From the NCBI GenBank assembly GCA_900543605.1, contig UQSK01000031.1, positions 1 to 20,835 of the forward strand: 20,835 nucleotides of DNA, written 5' to 3'. The number at the start of each line of letters is the position of its first letter. The first letter of the stretch is position 1. Origin of the DNA: an uncultured Collinsella sp. GTDB lineage: Bacteria; Actinomycetota; Coriobacteriia; Coriobacteriales; Coriobacteriaceae. Shown here one piece after another: positions 1-7,307 of the stretch. Under the pieces are notes generated by a model that did not search any database, was not told where the DNA came from, and saw nothing but the letters and a program-made list of their open reading frames with translations. The translations under genes were made by a program, and so were the position numbers.

Positions 1-36
1 AAGTCGTCGGCAGCGTCAGATGTGTATAAGAGACAG
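1..36 (+). other. Nextera read-1 sequencing adapter (artefact)
   Basis: Bases 4-36 match the Illumina Nextera read-1 transposase adapter, and 18-36 are the 19-base Tn5 mosaic end AGATGTGTATAAGAGACAG. This is library-construction sequence and not genome. Translated on the plus strand it gives the peptide CIRDS, a familiar contamination signature at the ends of predicted proteins. Genomic sequence starts at base 37, inside pgk. Confidence 0.98.
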
Positions 37-1036
<1,000 letters not shown>

Positions 1037-1059
1037 GTTTGCTTCTACCTTTCGTACGT

Positions 1060-1082
1060 GTCTGCCTCCCATTACGGCAGAC
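1060..1082 (-). other. Small hairpin in the pgk leader
   Basis: Perfect 7-bp inverted repeat, GTCTGCC at 1060-1066 and GGCAGAC at 1076-1082, with a 9-nt loop. It lies between the gap terminator and the pgk start, ending 23 nt before the ATG. There is no U-tract, so it is not itself a terminator. It could stabilise the 5' end of a processed pgk transcript; function is inferred only. Confidence 0.45.
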
Positions 1083-1090
1083 GATTTCCT

Positions 1091-1139
1091 ATAAAAAGGG
1101 CGCGACCCTAGGGTGTAAGCCCTATAAGGCCGCGCCCTT
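1091..1139 (-). terminator. Rho-independent terminator between gap and pgk
   Basis: In the transcribed strand, AAGGGCGCGGCC (1139-1128) pairs over 12 bp, with one G-U pair, with GGUCGCGCCCUU (1107-1096). An inner TAGGG/CCCTA helix extends the stem. The hairpin runs directly into a T-rich tail (1095-1091), so that CCC is followed by five T residues. It begins 37 nt after the gap stop codon. This is a textbook intrinsic terminator and should strongly reduce gap-pgk read-through. Confidence 0.88.
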
Positions 1140-1176
1140 CTTTAGACGCTCAACGAGCTATTCGCTAAAAGCTAAA

Positions 1177-2202
1177 TTAAGCAACGAACTTCTCGAAGTA
1201 CTTGATGGTGCGGACCATCTGAGAGGTGTAAGAGTTCTCGTTGTCGTACCAAGAGGTGACCTGAACGAGGGTCTGGCCGTTGCCGAGGTCAGAGCACATG
1301 GTCTGAGTGGCGTCGAAGATGGAGCCGTGGGTCTCGCCGATGATGTCGGTGGAGACGATGTCGTCCTCGTTGTAACCGAAGGTCTCGGAGATGGTGGCAG
1401 CGTAGGCCTTCATAGCGGCGTTAACCTCGTCGACGGTGACCTTCTTGTCAACGACAGCGTAGAGGTTGGTGATAGAGCCGGTCGGCGTCGGGACGCGCTG
1501 GGCGGCACCGATGAGCTTACCGTTGAGCTCGGGGAGAACCAGGCCGATGGCCTTGGCAGCACCGGTGGTGTTGGGGACGATGTTGACGGCGCAGGCGCGG
1601 CTACGACGCTTGTTGCCCTTGCGCTGCGGGCCGTCGAGCGGCATCTGGTCGCCGGTCCAGGCGTGAATGGTGGTCATGATGCCGGACACGATGGGAGCGA
1701 AGTCGTTCAGACCCTTGGCCATCGGGGCGAGGCAGTTGGTGGTGCAGGAAGCAGCGGAGATGATGTTGTCCTCAGCGGTCAGCGTCTCATGGTTGACGTT
1801 GTACACGATGGTAGGCAGATCGCTGCCAGCCGGAGCGGAGATGACGACCTTCTTGGCGCCAGCGTTGATGTGGGCCTGAGCCTTAGCCTTGCTGGTGTAG
1901 AAGCCGGTGCACTCGAGAACGACGTCGACGTCGAGGTCGCCCCAAGGCAGGTTGTTGGCGTCGGCCTCCTTGTAGATCTTGATCTCCTTGCCGTCAACGG
2001 TGATGGAATCCTCGCCAGCAACGACCTCGTGATCGCGAGCGTAGTTGCCCTGCGTGGAGTCGTACTTCAGCAGGTAAGCGAGCATATCGGGAGAGGTGAG
2101 GTCGTTGATAGCGACGATCTCGGAGCCCTCATGACCGAACATCTGACGGAAAGCCAGACGACCGATGCGACCGAAGCCGTTAATAGCAACCTTTACTGCC
2201 AT
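1177..2202 (-). CDS. gap: Glyceraldehyde-3-phosphate dehydrogenase (type I)
   Basis: NAD-dependent glycolytic enzyme converting glyceraldehyde-3-phosphate to 1,3-bisphosphoglycerate. From ATG at 2202 the protein is 341 residues and begins MAVKVAINGFGRIGRLAFRQ, with the Rossmann glycine motif at residues 8-14. The catalytic cysteine is Cys153 in SAASCTTNCLAP. The conserved NTTGAAKAIG and C-terminal SWYDNENSYTSQMV are also present. The ORF stays open upstream to 2304, but 2202 is chosen because AAAGGAG lies 5-6 nt upstream and the family N-terminus starts exactly there. It follows whiA after 193 bp and precedes pgk behind a terminator, so it is probably transcribed largely on its own, as suits a very abundant enzyme. 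Confidence 0.98.
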   Translation of the reverse strand: MAVKVAINGFGRIGRLAFRQMFGHEGSEIVAINDLTSPDMLAYLLKYDSTQGNYARDHEVVAGEDSITVDGKEIKIYKEADANNLPWGDLDVDVVLECTGFYTSKAKAQAHINAGAKKVVISAPAGSDLPTIVYNVNHETLTAEDNIISAASCTTNCLAPMAKGLNDFAPIVSGIMTTIHAWTGDQMPLDGPQRKGNKRRSRACAVNIVPNTTGAAKAIGLVLPELNGKLIGAAQRVPTPTGSITNLYAVVDKKVTVDEVNAAMKAYAATISETFGYNEDDIVSTDIIGETHGSIFDATQTMCSDLGNGQTLVQVTSWYDNENSYTSQMVRTIKYFEKFVA

Positions 2203-2395
2203 TGTGTCTCCTTTCGTAAGGCCCCCGCGAGCTACAGCGCCCGCCGTTGAGGCCCACAAACTAACCACTCGCCTAATATACCTTTTTTTTGACTTGAATT
2301 TCACGAGAATGCTCGAAATTGAAAATCAAATTTACGTTAAAACGTTTTAAAGAGTAAAACAGCAGTTCAATCCCTATATAAGCAGTTTCGCTCAA
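2203..2395 (-). promoter_or_regulatory. whiA-gap spacer: candidate gap promoter and palindromic operator
   Basis: This 193-bp spacer is markedly AT-rich next to its GC-rich surroundings. On the minus strand a -10-like TATATT lies at 2280-2275, preceded by an eight-A run (2290-2283); no good -35 is seen. Upstream is a perfect 14-bp palindrome, TTAAAACGTTTTAA, at 2337-2350, which could be an operator. I see no convincing whiA terminator and no RNA gene here. The gap ribosome binding site is at 2209-2215. The promoter call is tentative; the palindrome is exact. Confidence 0.4.
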
Positions 2396-3325
2396 CTACC
2401 TGTTTGCTTCAATGAGCTTTTCAAGCCTCAAAACTCGATGGTAGAGGGCCGACTTCGACAAGGGAGGGTCAGCCATCTCCCCCAGATCGCGCAGTGACAG
2501 ATCGGGATAGCGCTCGCGCAGGTCGCAAAAGACTGCTAAGGCGTCCGGAAGCGTGTCGCGCAAACCCCGCTGTTCGAGCTCATCGATCAACGCAAGCTGA
2601 TGCTGGGCGGCACCTGCACTTCTGGTCTGATTGGCCAGCTCGGCATTCACGCGACGGTTTACGTCGTTCTTAACCAATTTGACCGCGCGCGCTTCCTCGA
2701 TCTCGGCAACGCTGCGCTTGGCGCCGACCAGCTTTAGGAGCTGCTCGATCTCCTCGGCGCTCTTAATGTAGACGGCAAAGGACCCGCGCCGCGCGTTAAC
2801 GCGCGCATGGACCCCAATCTGCTCCAATAGATCGCAAAGTCCCCGGGCATACTGCTCGCCCTGCACCGCGATCTCCAAATGAAAGTCGCCGCGTGGATCG
2901 GCCACGAAACCGCCCGCGATGAGCGCGCCGCGGATGTAGGCAAGCCTGCAGCAGGGACGGGCAACGATGTGCCGGGGAACACCGGCGACGAGCCCTCCCC
3001 TGCGGTCGAGGATGCCCAGCAGCACCAGAGCCTTGTCCAGGTCGGGTTGATCGGGCAGGGTAATGAGATAGTTACGGACCTTATGCAAGACCGATTTACG
3101 AACGGTGAATTCCGTTTTGAGCTTAAGGATGCGATGCGTCAGCGTGATCATCGTGCGCGCGACGGCACCCGTCTCGGTCGCGACCGTCAATCGATACCGC
3201 CCGGAGCCGGCCAGCGAAAGTGTACCGCTCACACGCGTCAGGGCGGCAAGCGTCGACAAATCGCAGTATTCACATTCGGGTTCGCAGCGCGCGAGCTCGT
3301 CACGCACCTCGGCGGTAAAGGACAT
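2396..3325 (-). CDS. whiA: WhiA family DNA-binding protein
   Basis: WhiA is a Gram-positive DNA-binding protein that controls sporulation and cell division in Streptomyces and affects chromosome segregation and division in Bacillus. The 309-residue protein begins MSFTAEVRDELARCEPE. Its N-terminal part is the LAGLIDADG-homing-endonuclease-like fold, with the degenerate motif YIRGALIAGGFVADPRGDFH around residues 130-150. The conserved stretch KNDVNRRVNAELANQ leads into the C-terminal helix-turn-helix, in which SLRDLGEMADPPLSKSALYH is visible. Length is normal. The start is only 6 nt after the rapZ stop and its ribosome binding site is weak (AGG), so translation is probably coupled to rapZ. The usual neighbour yvcK is absent. 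Identity is firm; the local regulatory targets cannot be read from sequence. Confidence 0.97.
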   Translation of the reverse strand: MSFTAEVRDELARCEPECEYCDLSTLAALTRVSGTLSLAGSGRYRLTVATETGAVARTMITLTHRILKLKTEFTVRKSVLHKVRNYLITLPDQPDLDKALVLLGILDRRGGLVAGVPRHIVARPCCRLAYIRGALIAGGFVADPRGDFHLEIAVQGEQYARGLCDLLEQIGVHARVNARRGSFAVYIKSAEEIEQLLKLVGAKRSVAEIEEARAVKLVKNDVNRRVNAELANQTRSAGAAQHQLALIDELEQRGLRDTLPDALAVFCDLRERYPDLSLRDLGEMADPPLSKSALYHRVLRLEKLIEANR

Positions 3326-3331
3326 GCAGGC

Positions 3332-4252
3332 CTATGCTTTCGTGTTGGCGCGCGACAGGTCGCGATGGGAAATGCTCACGTGATATTGGGCGCCTTCCAA
3401 ATAACGAGCCGTGGCCTCGGCGATGGCAACGCTGCGGTGTTGACCGCCTGTACAGCCGATGGCAATAGAAAGTTGCGGCTTGCCCTCTGCGATATAGCCG
3501 GGCATGACCGTATCGAGCAGCTGCGTCCAGGCCTTCCAGAACTCCTGGGTCTTGGGATGGTCCAGAACAAAGTCGGAGACTTTCTTATCGAGACCGGTCA
3601 TGGTACGCATCTCGGGATCGTAGAACGGATTGGGCAGGAAGCGAACGTCGATCATAATGTCCGCCTCGACGGGCATACCGTGCTTAAAGCCAAACGAGAA
3701 CACGTGAACGTCCATGAGCTGCTGGTCGGACAACTCGGAGAACGCCATGCGCAATTTGTTGCGCAGAGCAGAGGTGCGCAGGCGGCTCGTGTCGATGATC
3801 ATATCGGCTCGATCGCGCACACCCTGCAGCTGCAGGCGCTCGCGTTGAATCGCATCGGCCGTAGTCTCCCCCGGCTTGGCAATGGGATGGCGGCGGCGGT
3901 TTTCGCTATAACGACGGATCAGCACCTCGTCAGAGGCCTCGAGAAACACGATGTCGCAGCTCATCTCGCGCTCCTCGAGTGCGGCAACGGCATCGAGCAG
4001 CTCATCGAACAAGCCCTGGCTGCGCAGGTCGCAGGTGACGGCAAGATGCCTGCCCACGCCCGTATTGATGCCGACGAGTTCGGCAAGCTGGGCGATCAGA
4101 CGCGGAGGCAAGTTGTCGATGCAAAAGTAGCCCATGTCCTCGAACACATGCATGGCCTGCGTTCGGCCCGATCCGGACATTCCGGTGATGATGACGATAT
4201 CGGGGATGCGCTCCGAGCGCTCCGCCGCATCCATGGCATCTCCCTTTTGCAT
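3332..4252 (-). CDS. rapZ: RapZ/YvcJ family nucleotide-binding protein
   Basis: P-loop protein. In Escherichia coli RapZ is an RNase adapter that senses glucosamine-6-phosphate; in Gram-positives (YvcJ) the role is less clear. The 306-residue reading starts MQKGDAMDAAERSERI. Motifs are the P-loop GMSGSGRT (residues 24-31, with Arg in the usual Lys position, a variant I associate with actinobacterial members), the family motif CIDNLPP, then IDVRFLPNPF, TGLDKKV and the C-terminal IGCTGGQHRSVAIAE. ATG at 4252 is preferred because a perfect AGGAGG (4264-4259) sits 6 nt upstream. An internal ATG at 4234 also has a reasonable AGGGAG site and would give 300 residues. It forms a tight pair with whiA. 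The upstream neighbour is the nan block, where other actinobacteria have uvrC. Confidence 0.95.
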   Translation of the reverse strand: MQKGDAMDAAERSERIPDIVIITGMSGSGRTQAMHVFEDMGYFCIDNLPPRLIAQLAELVGINTGVGRHLAVTCDLRSQGLFDELLDAVAALEEREMSCDIVFLEASDEVLIRRYSENRRRHPIAKPGETTADAIQRERLQLQGVRDRADMIIDTSRLRTSALRNKLRMAFSELSDQQLMDVHVFSFGFKHGMPVEADIMIDVRFLPNPFYDPEMRTMTGLDKKVSDFVLDHPKTQEFWKAWTQLLDTVMPGYIAEGKPQLSIAIGCTGGQHRSVAIAEATARYLEGAQYHVSISHRDLSRANTKA

Positions 4253-4262
4253 GTGCTGCCTC

Positions 4263-4302
4263 CTAAAAACAAGCGCGGGACCCAGCAACCCGGATCCCGC
4301 GC
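4263..4302 (-). terminator. Terminator-like hairpin between nanE and rapZ
   Basis: GCGCGGGAUCC (4302-4292) pairs over 11 bp, with one U-G wobble, with GGGUCCCGCGC (4283-4273) around an 8-nt loop. The sequence TTGTTTTTAG (4272-4263) follows. It ends in the rapZ Shine-Dalgarno sequence, AGGAGG at 4264-4259. It probably terminates the nan operon. A -10-like TATACT at 4326-4321 lies upstream of the hairpin, so a rapZ promoter, if there, would place the hairpin in the rapZ leader. Confidence 0.7.
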
Positions 4303-4353
4303 GGTCAATTGCCTTTAATGAGTATACCGCCCTGAGCGGATACGAGGTCCGTC

Positions 4354-5040
4354 TTACGCCTCAAGCGCGGCTTTGAACCAACTCGTAATACTCGTGGGGT
4401 GCGTAATGGCAGTGCCTACGACAACTGCCCAGGCGCCCGCATCAATCGCGGCGCGGGCCTCCTCGGGCGTGTGCACGCGGCCCTCGCAGATGATGGGAAG
4501 GCCGGGAAATTCCTCGGTCGCCTGGCGCAGGAGCGGCAGATCGGGACCGTCGGCCATGGTGCAATCGATAGCGGCAACACCATGAGAAAGCGTGGTGGAC
4601 ACCAGGTCAAAGCCCATGTCGACAGCACGACGAATATCCTCGATGGTGGCACAGTCGGCCATCAGGAGCACGCCCTCCTCGTGCAGCGGACGGAAGGTGT
4701 CCTCGACGGTCTTGCCATCGGGACGTGGGCGATCAGTGGCATCAATTGCCACGATGTCGGCACCGGCGGCAACGCAGGCGCGAGCATGACGCAGCGTCGG
4801 CGTGATGTAGACGCCCTCGTGTCCATCTTTCCACAGGCCGATGACGGGAACCTCGCAGCGGCCCTTAATGGCGGCGATGTCGGCAAGACCCTGGCAGCGA
4901 ATAGCGGCGGCGCCACCAAGCTCGCAGGCGCGAGACATCTGAGCCATGGTCTCGGGCGTACGAAGCGGCTCGCCCATATAGGCCTGAACGCTCACGACGA
5001 GCTTGCCCTTTAGGGACTGGATCAAAGGATCAACGGTCAT
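4354..5040 (-). CDS. nanE: N-acetylmannosamine-6-phosphate 2-epimerase
   Basis: Converts ManNAc-6-phosphate to GlcNAc-6-phosphate, the last dedicated step of sialic acid catabolism, in the cytoplasm. The 228-residue protein (family about 220-235) has the NanE opening LKGKLVVSVQAYMGEPL, then AAAIRCQG, the catalytic lysine Lys71 in GLWKDG, DIVAIDATDRPRP, MADCAT and Glu186 in ICEGRVHTPEEA. It ends with the TIM-barrel phosphate loop AVVVGTAITHP. ATG at 5040 is chosen because the family N-terminus begins there. An in-frame GTG at 5079 would add 13 residues that lie inside a structured RNA element, and has no family support. A modest AAAGG lies 11 nt upstream of 5040. It is the last gene of the nan block. 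Confidence 0.95.
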   Translation of the reverse strand: MTVDPLIQSLKGKLVVSVQAYMGEPLRTPETMAQMSRACELGGAAAIRCQGLADIAAIKGRCEVPVIGLWKDGHEGVYITPTLRHARACVAAGADIVAIDATDRPRPDGKTVEDTFRPLHEEGVLLMADCATIEDIRRAVDMGFDLVSTTLSHGVAAIDCTMADGPDLPLLRQATEEFPGLPIICEGRVHTPEEARAAIDAGAWAVVVGTAITHPTSITSWFKAALEA

Positions 5041-5065
5041 GTTCGACTCAACCTTTCTCAAAACA

Positions 5066-5163
5066 GCCTTCTGAGACACCGCACCTTGACGTTCAAACCG
5101 TCGCTCGCATACCGAAGTACGCTTCGCTCCTCTTTCACGTCAATCTGCGGCACCTCAGAAGGC
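5066..5163 (-). promoter_or_regulatory. 98-nt structured RNA element upstream of nanE
   Basis: Read as minus-strand RNA, bases 5163-5066 fold into a long imperfect stem. A 10-bp Watson-Crick helix (5163-5154 with 5075-5066) runs into two G-U pairs and a 6-bp helix (5151-5146 with 5083-5078). A 2x2 internal loop (GA/GG) comes next, then a perfect 7-bp helix (UUGACGU at 5143-5137 with ACGUCAA at 5092-5086). Purine-rich internal strands then flank an apical hairpin, GCGUAC-UUCG-GUAUGC, at 5122-5107 with a UUCG tetraloop. The four non-Watson-Crick helical pairs are all G-U in the sense strand. The tail UGUUUUGAG is weakly terminator-like. It fills most of the 140-nt nanK-nanE spacer and ends 25 nt before the nanE start. 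Folding was done by eye; the ligand or role is unknown. Confidence 0.65.
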
Positions 5164-5180
5164 GCACTTGGTAGTTATGT

Positions 5181-6146
5181 TTACTTCAACGACGCAAGAA
5201 GGTGTTCGGCGGCACCGATAAGCGGCGCGTCGCCCTCCAGAGAACCGATGAGGATCGGCGTGTCCTGAAGCGGGTCGAGCGCCTGGCTGGCATAGCCCTC
5301 GTGCACCGAGTCCTTCCACGTCTGCGAGCGCCAATCGGGACCCTGGTGAATCACACCTCCCGAAAGCACGATGACCTCGGGATCCAAGATGTTGGCAAGC
5401 GAGCCCAAGCTGGCGCCCAGCGCAAAGCCGGCGTCATGGATGACCTCGGTCGCCTTTGCGTCGCCCGCACGGCACAGGTCGTTCACATCGCGACCGACCG
5501 AAGGACGGCTGGGGTCGACGCGACCAAAGCGCTCATCGTACATACGACCAATGGAAGTGCCCGAAGCAACCGACTCAAGATGACCAGAACGTCCGCAGGC
5601 GCAGGGAATGCCGGCAGCAGCCGAGCACTCGATGTGGCCCATATGGCCGGCAGCACCATGGAAGCCCTGCATCACGCGGCCGTTCTCGACATATGCGCCG
5701 CCGATGCCCGTACCGATGCCAAGGCACAAGACGGAGAACTTGCCCTTACCGACGCCCCAGTGGGCCTCGCCCAGAGCATGAGCCTGCACGTCTCCCACCA
5801 CGGCAACGGGAAGACCAAGGTCCTCGCGCAGGCGCGGCCCCAACTGAACGCCGGACCAGCCGGGCATGATCTCGTTGGCATACGCGATGGCGCCCGTCTT
5901 GGGATCGACGACGCCTGCGGCACCGATACCGACACCGAGGACCTCGACATCGGGATTCGCCTCAAGAGCGGCCTTGATGGACGCCTCGATACGCTGGAAG
6001 ACGGCCTCGCCGCCCTCCTGGGCCTCGGTAGGAACCTCGGCCTCAAATACGGGATGGGGCACGCTACCGTCAGCCGGATACTCCATAATGGCAGTCGCAA
6101 TCTTGGTGCCGCCGATATCGACGGAGCAAACGTACTTGTTCTCCAT
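5181..6146 (-). CDS. nanK: ROK family kinase, probable N-acetylmannosamine kinase
   Basis: Predicted to phosphorylate ManNAc at O6 with ATP before NanE acts. The protein has 321 residues. The ATP-binding motif DIGGTK is at residues 10-15, the catalytic base is Asp119 in VVGDVQAHALGE, and the glycine-rich LGIGTGIGG follows. The zinc motif is GHIEC with His171, then Cys182, Cys184 and His189 in PCACGRSGHLES. The canonical ROK motif CXCGXXGCXE has a third Cys where this protein has His189. ATG at 6146 is supported by AAGGAG 6-7 nt upstream. ROK proteins include glucokinases and repressors. This one has no N-terminal helix-turn-helix, so it is a kinase. The ManNAc specificity is inferred from its place between nanA and nanE. 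Confidence 0.9.
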   Translation of the reverse strand: MENKYVCSVDIGGTKIATAIMEYPADGSVPHPVFEAEVPTEAQEGGEAVFQRIEASIKAALEANPDVEVLGVGIGAAGVVDPKTGAIAYANEIMPGWSGVQLGPRLREDLGLPVAVVGDVQAHALGEAHWGVGKGKFSVLCLGIGTGIGGAYVENGRVMQGFHGAAGHMGHIECSAAAGIPCACGRSGHLESVASGTSIGRMYDERFGRVDPSRPSVGRDVNDLCRAGDAKATEVIHDAGFALGASLGSLANILDPEVIVLSGGVIHQGPDWRSQTWKDSVHEGYASQALDPLQDTPILIGSLEGDAPLIGAAEHLLASLK

Positions 6147-6223
6147 GTCGCTCTCCTTAGGAGATAAAAACAACTACAGGAAATGCGCCGTCAGACTAGC
6201 CGCCACAGCGCGGTAAAGGTTTT

Positions 6224-6311
6224 CCAGGTGCCCGAGGTTGGGGTGAAAGTGGCCAGGCGTTGACCTAATGGGTCACGCCCGACCACTTGAGCCCCAAGAT
6301 CGGGTGCCTGG
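6224..6311. repeat. 88-bp near-perfect palindromic element between nanA and nanK
   Basis: The outer 20-nt arms (6224-6243 and 6292-6311) pair at 16 positions, and inner arms (6247-6265 and 6271-6288) pair at 18 with one bulged base. The loop is 5 nt, and 3-nt internal loops (6244-6246 and 6289-6291) separate the two blocks. It starts 7 bp beyond the nanA stop and is not followed by a T-tract on either strand. The rest of the 172-bp nanA-nanK spacer (6147-6223) shows only the nanK ribosome binding site. It resembles a REP- or MITE-like intergenic palindrome, or an mRNA-stabilising structure; I cannot count copies elsewhere in the genome. Confidence 0.75.
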
Positions 6312-6318
6312 GGAAGCT

Positions 6319-7239
6319 TTACAGGAGACCGTTGTCCTGGAGGACCTTCTTAATCGCCTCGACGTTCTCGCCGGTCATGGCCTTCACCGGGCGCGGCATG
6401 GTCGGGCTGTCGAAGATGCCCATGAGATTCATAGCGGTCTTGAAGGCACCAACGCCGCCGGCATAGCCCTGGACGCCCGAGGTGACATCCCAGATGTGGG
6501 AGATCTCGTTGAGGCGATCCTGCTCGGCCTTGACGGTAGCCCAGTCGCCGGCCTGAGCGGCCTTCCACTGACGCACGTAGCCCTCGGGCTCAACGTTGGC
6601 GAGACCCGGGACGGAACCGTCGGCGCCACCGAGGTAGGCGCCGTCGACAACAACCTCGTGACCGGTGAGGATGCTCATCGGGTGGCCGTTCTTCTCGTTC
6701 TCCTGAACGAGATAGCGGAACGAGATGTCATCGCCCGAGGAATCCTTGACGCCGGCCAGGACGCCCTCGGCGCCGAGCTTGGCAAGGAGCTTCCAGGGGA
6801 GCTTGGTGTGGACGCACACGGGGATGTCGTAGGCAAAGATGGGCAGGTCGAGTTCCTCGTGCAGGATGCGGAAGTGCTCCTCGACCTCGGTCATGCCCTG
6901 CAGGGCATAGAACGGGCAGGTAGCGACAAGCGCATCGGCGCCCAGCTCCTGAGCGACCTTACCGTGCTCGATCATGCGCTCGGTCTCGGTGTCGATGATG
7001 CCGACCAGAACGGGAACGCGGTGGTCGACGATGCGCACGGCCTCGGCGACGATCTGGCGACGGCGCTCGTCGGTGGAGAAGACGACCTCGCCCGAGGAGC
7101 CCAGGAAGAACAGGCCATCGACGCCGGCATCGATCATGCGGTTGATGCTGCGCTCAAAGGAGGCAACATCGAGCTGGTGGTCTTCGGTATCGGGAACAAC
7201 GACGGGAGGGATAACGCCGGTGAATTTCTGAGTTGCCAC
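6319..7239 (-). CDS. nanA: N-acetylneuraminate lyase (DHDPS/NAL family aldolase)
   Basis: Class I aldolase predicted to cleave N-acetylneuraminate to ManNAc and pyruvate. The 306-residue TIM-barrel protein has the pyruvate-binding loop GSSGE at residues 47-51, Tyr137 in YDIP and the Schiff-base lysine Lys165 in AGVKDSSGD. These positions coincide with Ser47, Tyr137 and Lys165 of E. coli NanA. The start is a GTG at 7239 with a perfect AAGGAG 6 nt upstream; the ORF remains open to 7323, but the family N-terminus (ATQKFTGVIPPVV) begins here. The family also contains dihydrodipicolinate synthases and other 2-keto acid aldolases, and the GVKDSS context is not uniquely NAL. The adjoining nanK and nanE make NAL the best assignment. 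A 68-nt spacer holding a 7-bp hairpin (7263-7281) separates it from the upstream gene. Confidence 0.88.
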   Translation of the reverse strand: MATQKFTGVIPPVVVPDTEDHQLDVASFERSINRMIDAGVDGLFFLGSSGEVVFSTDERRRQIVAEAVRIVDHRVPVLVGIIDTETERMIEHGKVAQELGADALVATCPFYALQGMTEVEEHFRILHEELDLPIFAYDIPVCVHTKLPWKLLAKLGAEGVLAGVKDSSGDDISFRYLVQENEKNGHPMSILTGHEVVVDGAYLGGADGSVPGLANVEPEGYVRQWKAAQAGDWATVKAEQDRLNEISHIWDVTSGVQGYAGGVGAFKTAMNLMGIFDSPTMPRPVKAMTGENVEAIKKVLQDNGLL

Positions 7240-7307
7240 AAGAATCTCCTTAGTTGTCTGGCGGGCAGCCCTATGCCGCCCACTCTTGTTGGCAGTGTCC
7301 AGGCCGT

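Noticed and set aside
2879..4318. 479-codon plus-strand open frame across whiA and rapZ
   Set aside because: Same reason: the minus-strand frames encode complete, motif-bearing WhiA and RapZ.
5041..5079. Extended nanE start at GTG 5079
   Set aside because: The extra 13 residues are not part of the NanE family and overlap the structured RNA. ATG 5040 fits the family N-terminus.
5066..5163. T-box or known riboswitch upstream of nanE
   Set aside because: No T-box motif or other riboswitch consensus that I recognise, and nanE is not an amino-acid gene. I kept it as an unclassified structured element.
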